Shown here: one piece after another, positions 49,816 through 57,980 of the stretch
How the letters are laid out: each line of letters opens with the position of its first letter
How positions within the stretch are numbered: the first letter of the stretch is position 1
NCBI GenBank assembly: GCA_965222125.1
Contig: CBDCTC010000002.1
Location: 62,001-126,000, forward strand
DNA from: CAZENU01 sp965222125
GTDB taxonomy: Bacteria; Chloroflexota; Dehalococcoidia; Lucifugimonadales; CAZENU01
DNA length: 64,000 nt
Direction: 5' to 3'
The notes under the pieces: model-generated
The model's input: only the letters and a program-made list of their open reading frames with translations
Database searches by the model: none
Told to the model about the DNA's origin: nothing
Program-made: the position numbers and the translations under genes

Positions 49816-51093
49816 CTACTCCTGGAACTCCTGGAACAACAGGCTCGTGTTGTGTCCTCCGAAGCCGAAGGAGTTGCTCATCGCCGTCCTCACCCTGCCG
49901 CGTTTGGGCATGTGGGGCGTGTAGTCGAGGTCGCAGTCCGGGTCCGGGAACTCCAGATTGATCGTCGGCGGGATGGCCCCTTTGTCGATCGCCATGACGG
50001 TGATGGCCGCCTCCAAGGAGCCGCCCGCGCCCAGGAGGTGGCCGGTCATCGACTTGGTGGAGCTGATCGGGATCCTGTATATCTCCTCGTCGAAGACCGT
50101 CTTCATCGCCTGCGTCTCCGCGCGGTCGTTCAGCGGAGTCGACGTGCCGTGGGCGTTTATGTAGTCGACTTCCTCCGGCCTGACACCGCCGTCCTGGAGG
50201 GCCAGCTTCATCGCTCTTGCCCCGCCTTCGCCGGCCGGGGCTGGCTGCGTGATGTGATGGGCGTCCGCGGTAGCGCCATAGCCGACCATCTCCGCGATCG
50301 GAGTCCCGCCTCGGTCCATGACGCTGTCGAGCGACTCCAGCACCAGCACACCCGCTCCCTCGCCCAGGACAAACCCGTCGCGCTCGGCGTCGAACGGCCT
50401 CGACGCCCGTTGGGGCTCATCGTTGCGCTTCGACAGGGCCTTGCACGCGTTGAACCCGGCGACGCCTATGGGCGAGATAGCGGCCTCGGCGCCTCCGGCG
50501 ACCGCGACGTCCGCCGCGCCCCGGCGAACCATGTCGAAGGCGACCCCGAGGGCGTCCGCGCCGCTGGAGCAGGCTGAAACGGTCGCGAAGTTCGCCCCCT
50601 TCGCCCCGAGCAGCATCGACACCTGCCCTGACGCCATGTCCGGCAGCATCATCGGCACCAGGAACGGGCTGATCCGCGACGCGCCCCGCTCGTTCAATAC
50701 GCCGATCTGCTGCTCCAGCGTGATGATGCCGCCAATGCCGCTGGAGACGATCACGGACACCCGCTCCCGGTTTCCGGCGTCCACCCTCAGGCCGGACTGC
50801 GCGACCGCCTCCAGCGCCGCCGCGGCGGCGAACTGGACGAAGCGGTCCATGCGCCTCGCCTGCTTCCGGTCGACGTAGTCGGTCGGGTCGAACTCCGTGA
50901 CCTCACCGGCGATCTTGGTCTCCAGACCGCTGGGGTCGAACGACGAGATCACGTCGATGCCCGACTTACCGGCCAGCAGGTTCTTCCAGGTCTCGTCGCG
51001 GGTGAGTCCCACCGGGCTGACCATTCCCATCCCGGTGACGACTACCCGTCCAAAAAACTGCTGCCGTCCGCTGTTGTGGTTCGTGGTGTTCAT
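49816..51093 (-). CDS. fabF: Beta-ketoacyl-ACP synthase II
   Basis: The 425-residue thiolase-fold enzyme has the Cys in SACSSGADALG, His in INAHGTSTPLND and His in KSMTGHLLGAGGS, plus the closing FGFGGHNTSLLF. This is the elongation condensing enzyme of fatty-acid synthesis. No fab genes or ACP are adjacent; it stands between the SDR pair and the PfkB kinase. No Shine-Dalgarno is clear. Confidence 0.93.
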   Translation of the reverse strand: MNTTNHNSGRQQFFGRVVVTGMGMVSPVGLTRDETWKNLLAGKSGIDVISSFDPSGLETKIAGEVTEFDPTDYVDRKQARRMDRFVQFAAAAALEAVAQSGLRVDAGNRERVSVIVSSGIGGIITLEQQIGVLNERGASRISPFLVPMMLPDMASGQVSMLLGAKGANFATVSACSSGADALGVAFDMVRRGAADVAVAGGAEAAISPIGVAGFNACKALSKRNDEPQRASRPFDAERDGFVLGEGAGVLVLESLDSVMDRGGTPIAEMVGYGATADAHHITQPAPAGEGGARAMKLALQDGGVRPEEVDYINAHGTSTPLNDRAETQAMKTVFDEEIYRIPISSTKSMTGHLLGAGGSLEAAITVMAIDKGAIPPTINLEFPDPDCDLDYTPHMPKRGRVRTAMSNSFGFGGHNTSLLFQEFQE

Positions 51094-51167
51094 CTTGTGG
51101 GCCGCAACGGTCGCCGCCCATTATAAGCCATGTTGGGCCGTCGACGCAGCGAGGCCGATGCTGCGCG

Positions 51168-52112
51168 CTACAGCCACGTCAGGCCGACTGTGCCGACGAC
51201 CTTTTCGACATCCTCGAGCGATGGCTGGCTCACCACCGCGCCCCGGGCCCCCACCTTGAGGCCCGCGCTTGCTGCCCCCCACCGCGCGCCCTCGAACGGC
51301 CCCCATCCACGGACTATACCGAGCATCACGCCGGCAGCGAAGGCGTCGCCGGCCCCGGTCGTGTCAGAGACGCCGGCCGGCGCGATGGCCTCGACCCTGG
51401 CAAGGCGGTCGGGCGTCGCCACCCATGACCCGTCGGCGCCGCACTTCACGGCTGCGAAGCCGACGCCACGGTCGAGAAGAAGCTCAAGCGCGGCCAGCTC
51501 CGAGTCGACGCCGAGCAGGCTTCCGGTCTCCGACGGATGGCTCACAAAGACGACGTCGACGTGCGGCAGGATATCCTCCAGCGCCGCGCGGGCGTCCTCC
51601 ACCGGCCACAGGTTCAGTCTCAGGTTGGTGTCGTAGGAGACGGTGACGCCCAGCCGCCCCGCCATCTTCGCCGCCTCGAGCACGGTGCTTCGAGCCGAGG
51701 GCGACGTAGCCTGTAGGATCGCGCTCAGGTGCAGGACACCGGCCGAGCCTATGTAACGCTCGTCCAGGTCGTCGGGCGTCATCGTGCTGGCCGCGCTGCC
51801 ACTGCGGTAGTAGACGAACTCGCGGTCGCCCCCGGGCAGCAGCGAGATGAAGTGGACGCCGTTGAACCCGTCGACACGCTTCACTAGGCTCGTGTCCACG
51901 CCGGCCTTCCGAAGCTCGGTGAGGAGGTAGTCGGCGAACGGATCGTCGCCCATGCGCGTGACGTACCCGCAGGACACGCCCAGGCGACTCGCCATCAGGA
52001 CGGCGTTGCACGTGTCGCCCGCGAAGGACCTGTGAAACTGGGACGCGGCGCCGATCGGCTCGTCGCTGTAGAGCTCGACCAGGCACTCGCCGATCGCCAC
52101 GATCTCCGGCAC
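51168..52112 (-). CDS. PfkB-family sugar kinase, 2-keto-3-deoxygluconate kinase-like
   Basis: The 314-residue protein starts at GTG 52112 after GGAGGAG. It has IVAIGECLVELYSD, FAGDTCNAVLMASRLG, TRMGDDPFADYL, SYDTNLRLNLWP and the active-site signature SDTTGAGDAFAAG. The Asp in GAGD is the catalytic base. The DTNLR motif and overall pattern fit KDG or fructokinase-like members. KDG would link it to the dehydratase and aldolase near 7500-10400, though it is 40 kb away. Confidence 0.82.
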   Translation of the reverse strand: MPEIVAIGECLVELYSDEPIGAASQFHRSFAGDTCNAVLMASRLGVSCGYVTRMGDDPFADYLLTELRKAGVDTSLVKRVDGFNGVHFISLLPGGDREFVYYRSGSAASTMTPDDLDERYIGSAGVLHLSAILQATSPSARSTVLEAAKMAGRLGVTVSYDTNLRLNLWPVEDARAALEDILPHVDVVFVSHPSETGSLLGVDSELAALELLLDRGVGFAAVKCGADGSWVATPDRLARVEAIAPAGVSDTTGAGDAFAAGVMLGIVRGWGPFEGARWGAASAGLKVGARGAVVSQPSLEDVEKVVGTVGLTWL

Positions 52113-52149
52113 GCCGACTCTCCTCCACGCGGGGCTCCTGCGTCTTGCC

Positions 52150-52173
52150 CCCTCTCCCTCGACGGGAGAAGGC
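52150..52173 (+). repeat. Imperfect inverted repeat in intergenic space
   Basis: TCTCCC-TCGAC-GGGAGA, with flanking partly paired C and G runs, followed by GGGCTGAGGGTGA. This style of intergenic palindrome is a common dispersed repeat in GC-rich bacteria. Only one copy is seen in this window. Confidence 0.35.
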
Positions 52174-52277
52174 TGGGCTGAGGGTGACTTCCGGCCCCGA
52201 TGTCTCTCGGGTCTCCCTACGCCGCGGCCATAGGGTAACAGGTGTCGGGACCGACCGATCCGCGGGGCGGCGGTAGT

Positions 52278-53144
52278 CTAACGAATGAGCCTCCGGAGGT
52301 ACATGCTGACGAGGTCGACCGCTACGACGAGCAGCACGTACCACACCAGCAGAAGCGCCACGTCGGTGTACCGGAACAGGCTCATGTCCAGCCTGAACTC
52401 CCTGCCGAGCCCGCCCGCGCCCACGAACCCCACCACGATGGTGGTCCTGATGACCACCTCCCACCTGTACAGCAGGTACGTCAGGAGCTGAGGCAGCGCC
52501 TGCGGGATGATGCCGTAGAACAGCACCTGGAACGAGCTCGCGCCGGCGGCTTGCAGTGCGCGTGCGGGCCGAGGGTCGAGGTTCTCCACGACCTCGGCTG
52601 CCAGCTTGCCCACGATCCCGTAGTTGTGCAGGGCCAGGGCTATCGCGCCGGGCACTATGCCGGGCGAGAAAAAGAAGATGACGATCATCGCCATCAACAG
52701 CTCCGGTGTGCCGCGCGTGACGATGAAGACGGCTCGGATGACATAGTAGAGAACGCGCCGCAGCGGATGCCCGGTCGTCGACGCGTCGTCCGAGCCGAGC
52801 CGCCGGGCCGCCGGCAGGAAGGTCAGCATGACGCCGGCTCCGGCGGCTACGATGGCAAGAACGCTCATCGCTAGCGTCCGGTAGGCGAGCGCCGCGGCTT
52901 CGACCCACTCGCTCCACCTCAGGAACGCGGGCGTGCCAGAGGAGCTTCGCCCGGCCAGGTCGCCGACGAATCCCGCGGCAGCGCCCCAGCCCTTCGCCGA
53001 CACCAGATCGCCGACGCCGCTGTCGCCCGAGAGAATATAGGCCCACGACGCCGCGGCCAATACGACGAACGCCGCCGCGGACAGCGCCAGCGGGCTGATC
53101 CTCGGTCGTGCGCCGCGCATGGGCGCCAGGGTTGGGCTGCTCAC
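52278..53144 (-). CDS. PhnE-type ABC transporter permease (second copy)
   Basis: The protein has 288 residues from GTG 53144, which overlaps the stop of the first permease (GTGA); the longer frame to 53225 is rejected. It has about six membrane segments and the permease loop EVVENLDPRPARALQAAGASSFQVLFYGIIPQ, which contacts the ATPase. PhnE-type importers often use two permease genes forming a heterodimer. It is the last gene of phnD-C-E-E. Confidence 0.85.
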   Translation of the reverse strand: MSSPTLAPMRGARPRISPLALSAAAFVVLAAASWAYILSGDSGVGDLVSAKGWGAAAGFVGDLAGRSSSGTPAFLRWSEWVEAAALAYRTLAMSVLAIVAAGAGVMLTFLPAARRLGSDDASTTGHPLRRVLYYVIRAVFIVTRGTPELLMAMIVIFFFSPGIVPGAIALALHNYGIVGKLAAEVVENLDPRPARALQAAGASSFQVLFYGIIPQALPQLLTYLLYRWEVVIRTTIVVGFVGAGGLGREFRLDMSLFRYTDVALLLVWYVLLVVAVDLVSMYLRRLIR

Positions 53145-53977
53145 GCGGCTACGGCCCTCCGTACCCACGAGCTCCAGGCGTCCACCAACACGACCAGGCC
53201 GATGATGGCGTAGAGCAGCGTCCATACCTCCCGGTAAAGCAGATCATCCAGGGAAAGCTGTACCTGCAGGCCGAGCCCGCCGACGCCGACGAATCCCATG
53301 ATCGCCACGGCCCGGATGGCGCACTCAAGGCGGTAGAAGCCGTACCCGAGCATGTCCGGCAGCGCCATCGGCAGGCGGCCGTAGACGAGCACCTTCAGCT
53401 CGGACGCGCCCGACGTCCTGAGTGCCTCGAGCGGCTCGTCCAGCACGTCGTTCAGTATGTCGGCGTAAATTCTCCCCAGGATCCCGCCGTAGGGGATCGC
53501 CAGCGCCAACACGGCGGCCATCGGCGAAAGCCCCAACGCCGCGACGAACAGCCAGGCCCACACCAGCTCGTGTATGGCCCGCATGAAGCCGAGCAAGAGT
53601 CTCAGTCCCGTAACGACGGGCACCGCCAAGCGAGCCGACCGGAACAGCACTCCCGAGGCCGCCGTACCGAGTAGCAGGCCCAGCGGCGCAGCAAGGCAGA
53701 TGCCCGCGACTGCGTAGGCCACCGTCGTCCACGCCGACTCCAGAGTCAGTTTCAGGAAGGATGGCGAGAGCTCCGGGGTGACGGCGGCGCCCAGGATTTC
53801 AGCCAGCGAACCGAGGCCGCCCGGATGCAGGAGGGGCTCTCCCCAGTGAACGGCCGTCAGGCTCCAGAGGAACGCGGCCGCCATCAGGGCCGTCAGCAGT
53901 CCCTTGCCGCCGAGCAGGCCCGGATTGAGGCCCAGCGGCCTCCTATTCGAGGTCGTAGAGTGCGCGGAGCGTTCCAT
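53141..53977 (-). CDS. PhnE-type ABC transporter permease (first copy)
   Basis: The protein has about 278 residues if it starts at ATG 53977, overlapping the end of the ATPase gene by 35 bases. The start is uncertain because AGGAGG lies further in, near 53938. It has six membrane segments and the coupling loop DVLDEPLEALRTSGASELKVLVYGRLP. Its residues MGFVGVGGLGLQ match the second permease (VGFVGAGGLGRE), so the two are ancient paralogues. Confidence 0.82.
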   Translation of the reverse strand: MERSAHSTTSNRRPLGLNPGLLGGKGLLTALMAAAFLWSLTAVHWGEPLLHPGGLGSLAEILGAAVTPELSPSFLKLTLESAWTTVAYAVAGICLAAPLGLLLGTAASGVLFRSARLAVPVVTGLRLLLGFMRAIHELVWAWLFVAALGLSPMAAVLALAIPYGGILGRIYADILNDVLDEPLEALRTSGASELKVLVYGRLPMALPDMLGYGFYRLECAIRAVAIMGFVGVGGLGLQVQLSLDDLLYREVWTLLYAIIGLVVLVDAWSSWVRRAVAA

Positions 53978-54704
53978 CCTCGAGCCCATCCATATCAACG
54001 TCGAACTGCAGCCGGCCGTCTCGCAGCCCAATCGCCCTGGTGAAGTATCGTCTTGCCAGATCGACGGAGTGCAGACTCGCGATCAGCGTGTTGCCGAACT
54101 CGTCCACGATCGCGGATAGAAGCCGAACGATATCGTCGGCCCGCGTGGGGTCGAGCGAGGCGACGGGCTCGTCCGCGAGAACTATGCCGGGCCGCTGGAC
54201 GAGCAGCCGGGCCAGCGCCACTCGCTGCTGCTCGCCGCCCGAGAGCCGCGAGGTCCGCTCGTGCAACTTGTTCGCAATCCCCACCCGCTCGACCGCCGCG
54301 ACGGCCAGGCCGCGGTCCCGTGCCGACACGAGCGACAGCAGCGAGCGCCACAAGTTCCATTCGCCGAGTCGACCGGCCAGCACGTTGTGGATCACGGGGA
54401 GGTGCGGTACCAGATCGAGCTGCTGGTGGACGACGCCTACCAGCGCCGACAGCTCCCTGCCGGGCCGCATCCCGGCAAGCTCGCGCCCCGACAGCGTCAC
54501 GACGCCCGTGTCGGGCCGGACCACGCCGCCGATGACGTTCAGCAGCGTCGTCTTGCCGCTGCCGCTCGGACCGAGCAGGGCGACCCGCTCGCCCCGGCCC
54601 ACCTCGATCGACGTCGGGGCAAGCGCGACCGTGTCCGCGTACGACTTGCTAACCGCATACAGGGAGACCGCCGTCGCGGACGGCGCGCCGTCGGACGTGC
54701 TCAC
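53943..54704 (-). CDS. PhnC-type ABC transporter ATPase
   Basis: The 253-residue protein starts at GTG 54704, overlapping the phnD stop as GTGA. It has Walker A LLGPSGSGKTTLLN, the signature RLSGGEQQRVALARLL, Walker B GIVLADEPVASLDP and the switch His in IASLHSVDLA. The PhnC-like Q-loop is VVHQQLDLVPHLPV. It powers the importer. Confidence 0.92.
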   Translation of the reverse strand: MSTSDGAPSATAVSLYAVSKSYADTVALAPTSIEVGRGERVALLGPSGSGKTTLLNVIGGVVRPDTGVVTLSGRELAGMRPGRELSALVGVVHQQLDLVPHLPVIHNVLAGRLGEWNLWRSLLSLVSARDRGLAVAAVERVGIANKLHERTSRLSGGEQQRVALARLLVQRPGIVLADEPVASLDPTRADDIVRLLSAIVDEFGNTLIASLHSVDLARRYFTRAIGLRDGRLQFDVDMDGLEDGTLRALYDLE

Positions 54705-55585
54705 TCGATCATCCCCAGTCTCCGGGCCACGTCCTCGATGGCCGCGTAGTTCTCGTTGGCGGTGGCGATGAACGAGTCGGTCTGGAACGCCTCCAGCAGC
54801 GCGCGACCGTCGGCATCTTCCGCCATCGTCAACAGAGCGTCCCGCAGCCTCCGGTTGAACCCGCTGCCGAACAGGTCGTCCAGGTCGGGCCGCACCGTCC
54901 AGTTGTAGTCGTAGTAGGGTTCCGTCGTTTGGAGGACTCGCACTTTACCGAGATCGACCCTGCCGCTTTCGGCGGCTTTCGACCACACCGCCTCGTTCAG
55001 CGCTCCGGCCTGGTACGCGCCGCTTTCGACCAGCTTCCACGTCTTGTCGTGCGATCCGGAGAAGTTGGGCAACCCGCGGAAGTCCGCGTCGGGATCGACT
55101 CCGGCCCGCAGCAGGAAGTGGCGCGGCATGAGGTGTCCGGACGTGGAGCTTTCGCTGCCGAATGTGAACGTCAGCCCGTCGAGGTCCGCCAGACTCTCAG
55201 CGTCCACGCCGGGGCCGACAATGAAGACCGACAGGAACCGCTCGTCCATCGGACGTTGCGCGATGGCCCTGGCGCCCGGGACCGCGTTGCGGGCCTGGAC
55301 TCCGGTCAGACCGCCGTACCAGGCCAGGTGTATGTCTCCGTTCTTGAAGCCGGTGACGACGGCCGCGTAGTCGACGCTCGGCACGTACTCGACCTCGACG
55401 CCGAGGCGCGCGGTCAGGTACTCCGCGAGGCTGTCGAACCGCCGAACGAGCAGCGACGTGTCCTGATCCGGGATCCCGCCGATGTACAGCGTTTCGCCCT
55501 TAGCGTCGTCCGAGCCGCAAGCGGCCGCGAACGACGCCACAAGGAGCGGTAGTAGTAGACAGCAGACAACGGCTATTCTTCGAAT
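54701..55585 (-). CDS. PhnD-type substrate-binding lipoprotein, putative selenate/phosphonate class
   Basis: From codon 55585 the protein starts with a clean lipoprotein signal (RRIAVVCCLLLPLLVASFAAAC). GGAGG lies exactly 8 bases upstream, but the codon itself is ATT, a rare start; the ATG at 55660 would add 25 residues before the signal. The mature part has IGGIPDQDTSLL, YVPSVDYAAVVTGFKNGDIHLAWYGG, TGVQARNAVPGARAIAQR, FTFGSESSTSGHLMPRHFLL and FSGSHDKTWKLVESGAYQAGALNE. These closely follow the putative selenate ABC transporter binding-protein family within the PhnD superfamily. The actual ligand is unproven. Confidence 0.82.
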   Translation of the reverse strand: MRRIAVVCCLLLPLLVASFAAACGSDDAKGETLYIGGIPDQDTSLLVRRFDSLAEYLTARLGVEVEYVPSVDYAAVVTGFKNGDIHLAWYGGLTGVQARNAVPGARAIAQRPMDERFLSVFIVGPGVDAESLADLDGLTFTFGSESSTSGHLMPRHFLLRAGVDPDADFRGLPNFSGSHDKTWKLVESGAYQAGALNEAVWSKAAESGRVDLGKVRVLQTTEPYYDYNWTVRPDLDDLFGSGFNRRLRDALLTMAEDADGRALLEAFQTDSFIATANENYAAIEDVARRLGMIE

Positions 55586-56189
55586 CTCAGGAGCCTCCGT
55601 GAAGATCGCGAGGGGCGACAGGAACGACGGAGGGCGGAAGTGGATCGAAGCAGAGCCCACGGCGGCTGAGACGAGTACGAAGAACTCGGCAGCCGCTACC
55701 GGCTACGGTCGGTCAGGGGGAGGGAAAGCTGCAGAACGCACCACGCCCGCGCGTCGATCACGCTCAGGTGAATCCGTCGGGCGTTCGTGCGGCCTGCCGT
55801 ACCATGTCGCGTCAAATGCTAGTCCAACGCCGCGTCTCAGTCAAGGAGCCCTACCCGCCCCGGATCCCCCACAACCGCCATTCCGGCCTTGAGCCGGAAT
55901 CCAGAAGTCGAGAGCCCAGGTTAGACGACACCGCCTGGACCCGCGACGTTGCCGCGATTGGGGAGTTATGCAAAGGTCTCCGGACGCGGGAATCTATCCC
56001 CGCCATGGTGCACAATCACGACTCTGGACGCAGTCCATCACTCTGGCGGTACCAATCAGGTGGCGAACCTGGGCTCGCGGCGTCCGGCTTGACGGTCAAC
56101 CAGTCACAGAGCACCGCCGGGCAGGTGAGACTTGCGGCGCTTTTCCGGTAGAATCTGGAGACAACAATCTCAGGTTGAGGTATGACGGT
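55586..56189 (+). other. About 600 bases without a recognisable gene
   Basis: The stretch separates the transporter operon from a tiny zinc-finger gene. It holds a REP-like hairpin at 55880-55900 and a -10-like TAGAAT at 56149-56154 before the small gene. Open frames here on both strands have no family resemblance. Confidence 0.4.
55880..55900 (+). repeat. REP-like hairpin
   Basis: ATTCCGGC-CTTGA-GCCGGAAT forms a perfect 8-base stem with a 5-base loop. Repeats of this CATTCCGG...CCGGAATCCAG style are dispersed between genes in many bacteria. Only one copy is seen in this window. Confidence 0.55.
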
Positions 56190-56282
56190 ATGGAGTGGAA
56201 GTGCGAGAAGTGCGGTAACGTCAACCCGCCGACCAGGAGCGTCTTCTGCGGAAAATGCGACAAGAGGCGCGACGAGGACTAG
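56190..56282 (+). CDS. 30-residue RanBP2-type zinc-finger microprotein
   Basis: ATG 56190 follows GAGG by 9 bases and a TAGAAT -10 by 35 bases. The whole protein is one zinc finger: Trp3-x-Cys5-x2-Cys8-x3-Asn, then Cys20-x2-Cys23, followed by a basic-acidic tail KRRDED. The W-x-C-x2-C-x3-N spacing is the RanBP2 (ZnF_RBZ) signature, which binds RNA or protein in eukaryotes. Such stand-alone short forms occur in bacteria but are usually missed by gene callers. The function is unknown. Confidence 0.6.
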   Translation: MEWKCEKCGNVNPPTRSVFCGKCDKRRDED

Positions 56283-56449
56283 GGCGTGTTAACGCTACCA
56301 CTAATCAGATACAACATCCGGGAGAATCGGGGGCGCGTGGCCGGGATTCCAGTGCCCCAGGCTATCTGGATCTGGCTCTCCGGGTGATAAGCGTGAACAG
56401 GCCCTAGCGGGCGAGCTCGCCGGGACGGCGAACGGGCGTCCGAGGAGCG

Positions 56450-57154
56450 CTATTCGGCGGGCGATTCCGGCGCGTCCTCGATCTTGTAGTAGAGCTTCGG
56501 CTCGGTGCCTTGGATCACGCCCTTGATCCTGGCGGCGTGGCGTATGAAGACGATGGCGGCCAGGACGACGACCGCGGCGGCGGCGACCACGGCATCGTCG
56601 GCGTCGTCGCGGAAAACGCGCAGGAACAGATCGGCGTCGTCGCGGAAGAAGCCGAAGAACAGGACCGCCGCGATGCCCGTCACCACGGTACCTACTATCT
56701 GGCCGAGCACCAGCAGACGAGTCGCGCCGACGGTCACGAAGAACGTGGCGACCCAGACGGGCACCAGCCACGGCTCGAGATAGCACAAAACGGGAAGGCT
56801 GGTCGCGATACCCTTGCCGCCCTGGAACTTCAGGAAGGGCGTGTAGTTGTGCCCCACGACGGACGCGATGCCTCCCGCCGCGCCGCCGACAAACCCGCTC
56901 CCGCCCGTGGCGTCCGCGAGCAGGTACCCGACTACGATCGCGAGCACCCCTTTGCCGACATCGCCGAGCAGATTCGCGGCGGTCATCACCTTGGAGCTGG
57001 TCGCGCGTAGCACGTTCAGCGTACCGACGTTCGCCGAACCCACCTCCAGGATGTTCTTGCCCGTGAAGTACTTGACGATCAGGTACGCCGTCGGGAACGA
57101 GCCGAACAGATAGCCCAGCAGAACGACCAGTACCAGGACCGCAGCGTCTTGCAC
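56450..57154 (-). CDS. plsY: Glycerol-3-phosphate acyltransferase PlsY
   Basis: The protein has about 234 residues from a likely GTG at 57154. It has five membrane segments and the three PlsY motifs: GYLFGSFPTAYLI, VGSANVGTLNVLR and GHNYTPFLKFQGGKGIATS. It transfers acyl from acyl-phosphate to glycerol-3-phosphate. A 40-residue Asp-rich and hydrophobic insertion near the end (FFRDDADLFLRVFRDDADDA), with a duplicated FRDDAD, is unusual. It is the last gene in the minus-strand lipid run, 119 bases after the HAD gene. Confidence 0.88.
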   Translation of the reverse strand: MQDAAVLVLVVLLGYLFGSFPTAYLIVKYFTGKNILEVGSANVGTLNVLRATSSKVMTAANLLGDVGKGVLAIVVGYLLADATGGSGFVGGAAGGIASVVGHNYTPFLKFQGGKGIATSLPVLCYLEPWLVPVWVATFFVTVGATRLLVLGQIVGTVVTGIAAVLFFGFFRDDADLFLRVFRDDADDAVVAAAAVVVLAAIVFIRHAARIKGVIQGTEPKLYYKIEDAPESPAE

Positions 57155-57273
57155 CGTTCTCGCGTCACCTTCCCGTCGCCGGCCGAGGACCGGCAATGCG
57201 ACATTGAGTGACCAAGTATATTTGCCGACCAAGCCCAATGCAATGCGGAGCCGTCCGACGACAGCGGCAGCGC

Positions 57274-57966
57274 TCAGTCGCGCCAGTTGTGGATCGGCCA
57301 GCCGCGGCTCTTGGCGATCTTCTTCAGGCGGCGGTCCGGGTTGACCGCCACCGGGTGGCCGACGCTCTCCAGGAACTCCTTGTCGGCGTAGGAGTCGCCG
57401 TAGGCGTAGCTGTGTTCGAGGTCGATTCCCAGGCAGTCGCTGAGTTGACGCATGGCCACCGCCTTACGATCTCCGTTGAGCGGCCCGTGGACGAGGCGGC
57501 CGGTGAGGTAGGAGCCGTCTACCTCGGGCTCGGTCGCGATGAGCGCATCGGTCCCGAGAGCGTCTGCGAGAGGCTTGAGGACGGGCTCGAGGCTGCCGCT
57601 GACAAGGACTATCCGGTGCCCCCGCTCGCGGTGCTCGTCCAGCTTCCTAAGCGCCTGAGAGTACAGCCTGCCGTGCCAGTAACGCGCTACGTCCCGTTCC
57701 GCCCACGCCTCGAGCTCGGCACGGCTCACGTCTGCGTATTTTCGATAGAAGACGGAGCAGAAAAGATTGCGGCTCAGCCGGTCCAGAAGCTTGTAGTAGG
57801 GCAGCCTGGGCAGTATCGAGGCGACGCGCAGCCAGCGCTCCATCGCCGACGCCCCTTCGTTGCGGAACGCCAAATACGTCAGGACGATGTTGGTAGAGCC
57901 CAGCGTGCCGTCCACGTCGAAGAAGCCCGCAATCCGATGGGCGGACCCCGGCTCACTCCCGCTCAC
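57274..57966 (-). CDS. HAD-IB family phosphatase
   Basis: The 230-residue protein has the HAD nucleophile motif AGFFDVDGTLGS, motif II IVLVSGSLEP, a Lys in NGDRKAVAM and motif IV YAYGDSYADKEFL. It belongs to the SerB/HAD-IB group. In many bacteria this domain is fused or adjacent to PlsC acyltransferases and removes phosphate from lysophosphatidic or related lipids. Here the acyl reductase/PlsC fusion lies 14 bases upstream, supporting a lipid phosphate substrate. Confidence 0.85.
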   Translation of the reverse strand: MSGSEPGSAHRIAGFFDVDGTLGSTNIVLTYLAFRNEGASAMERWLRVASILPRLPYYKLLDRLSRNLFCSVFYRKYADVSRAELEAWAERDVARYWHGRLYSQALRKLDEHRERGHRIVLVSGSLEPVLKPLADALGTDALIATEPEVDGSYLTGRLVHGPLNGDRKAVAMRQLSDCLGIDLEHSYAYGDSYADKEFLESVGHPVAVNPDRRLKKIAKSRGWPIHNWRD

Positions 57967-57980
57967 TCCCGTGGTGTCGC

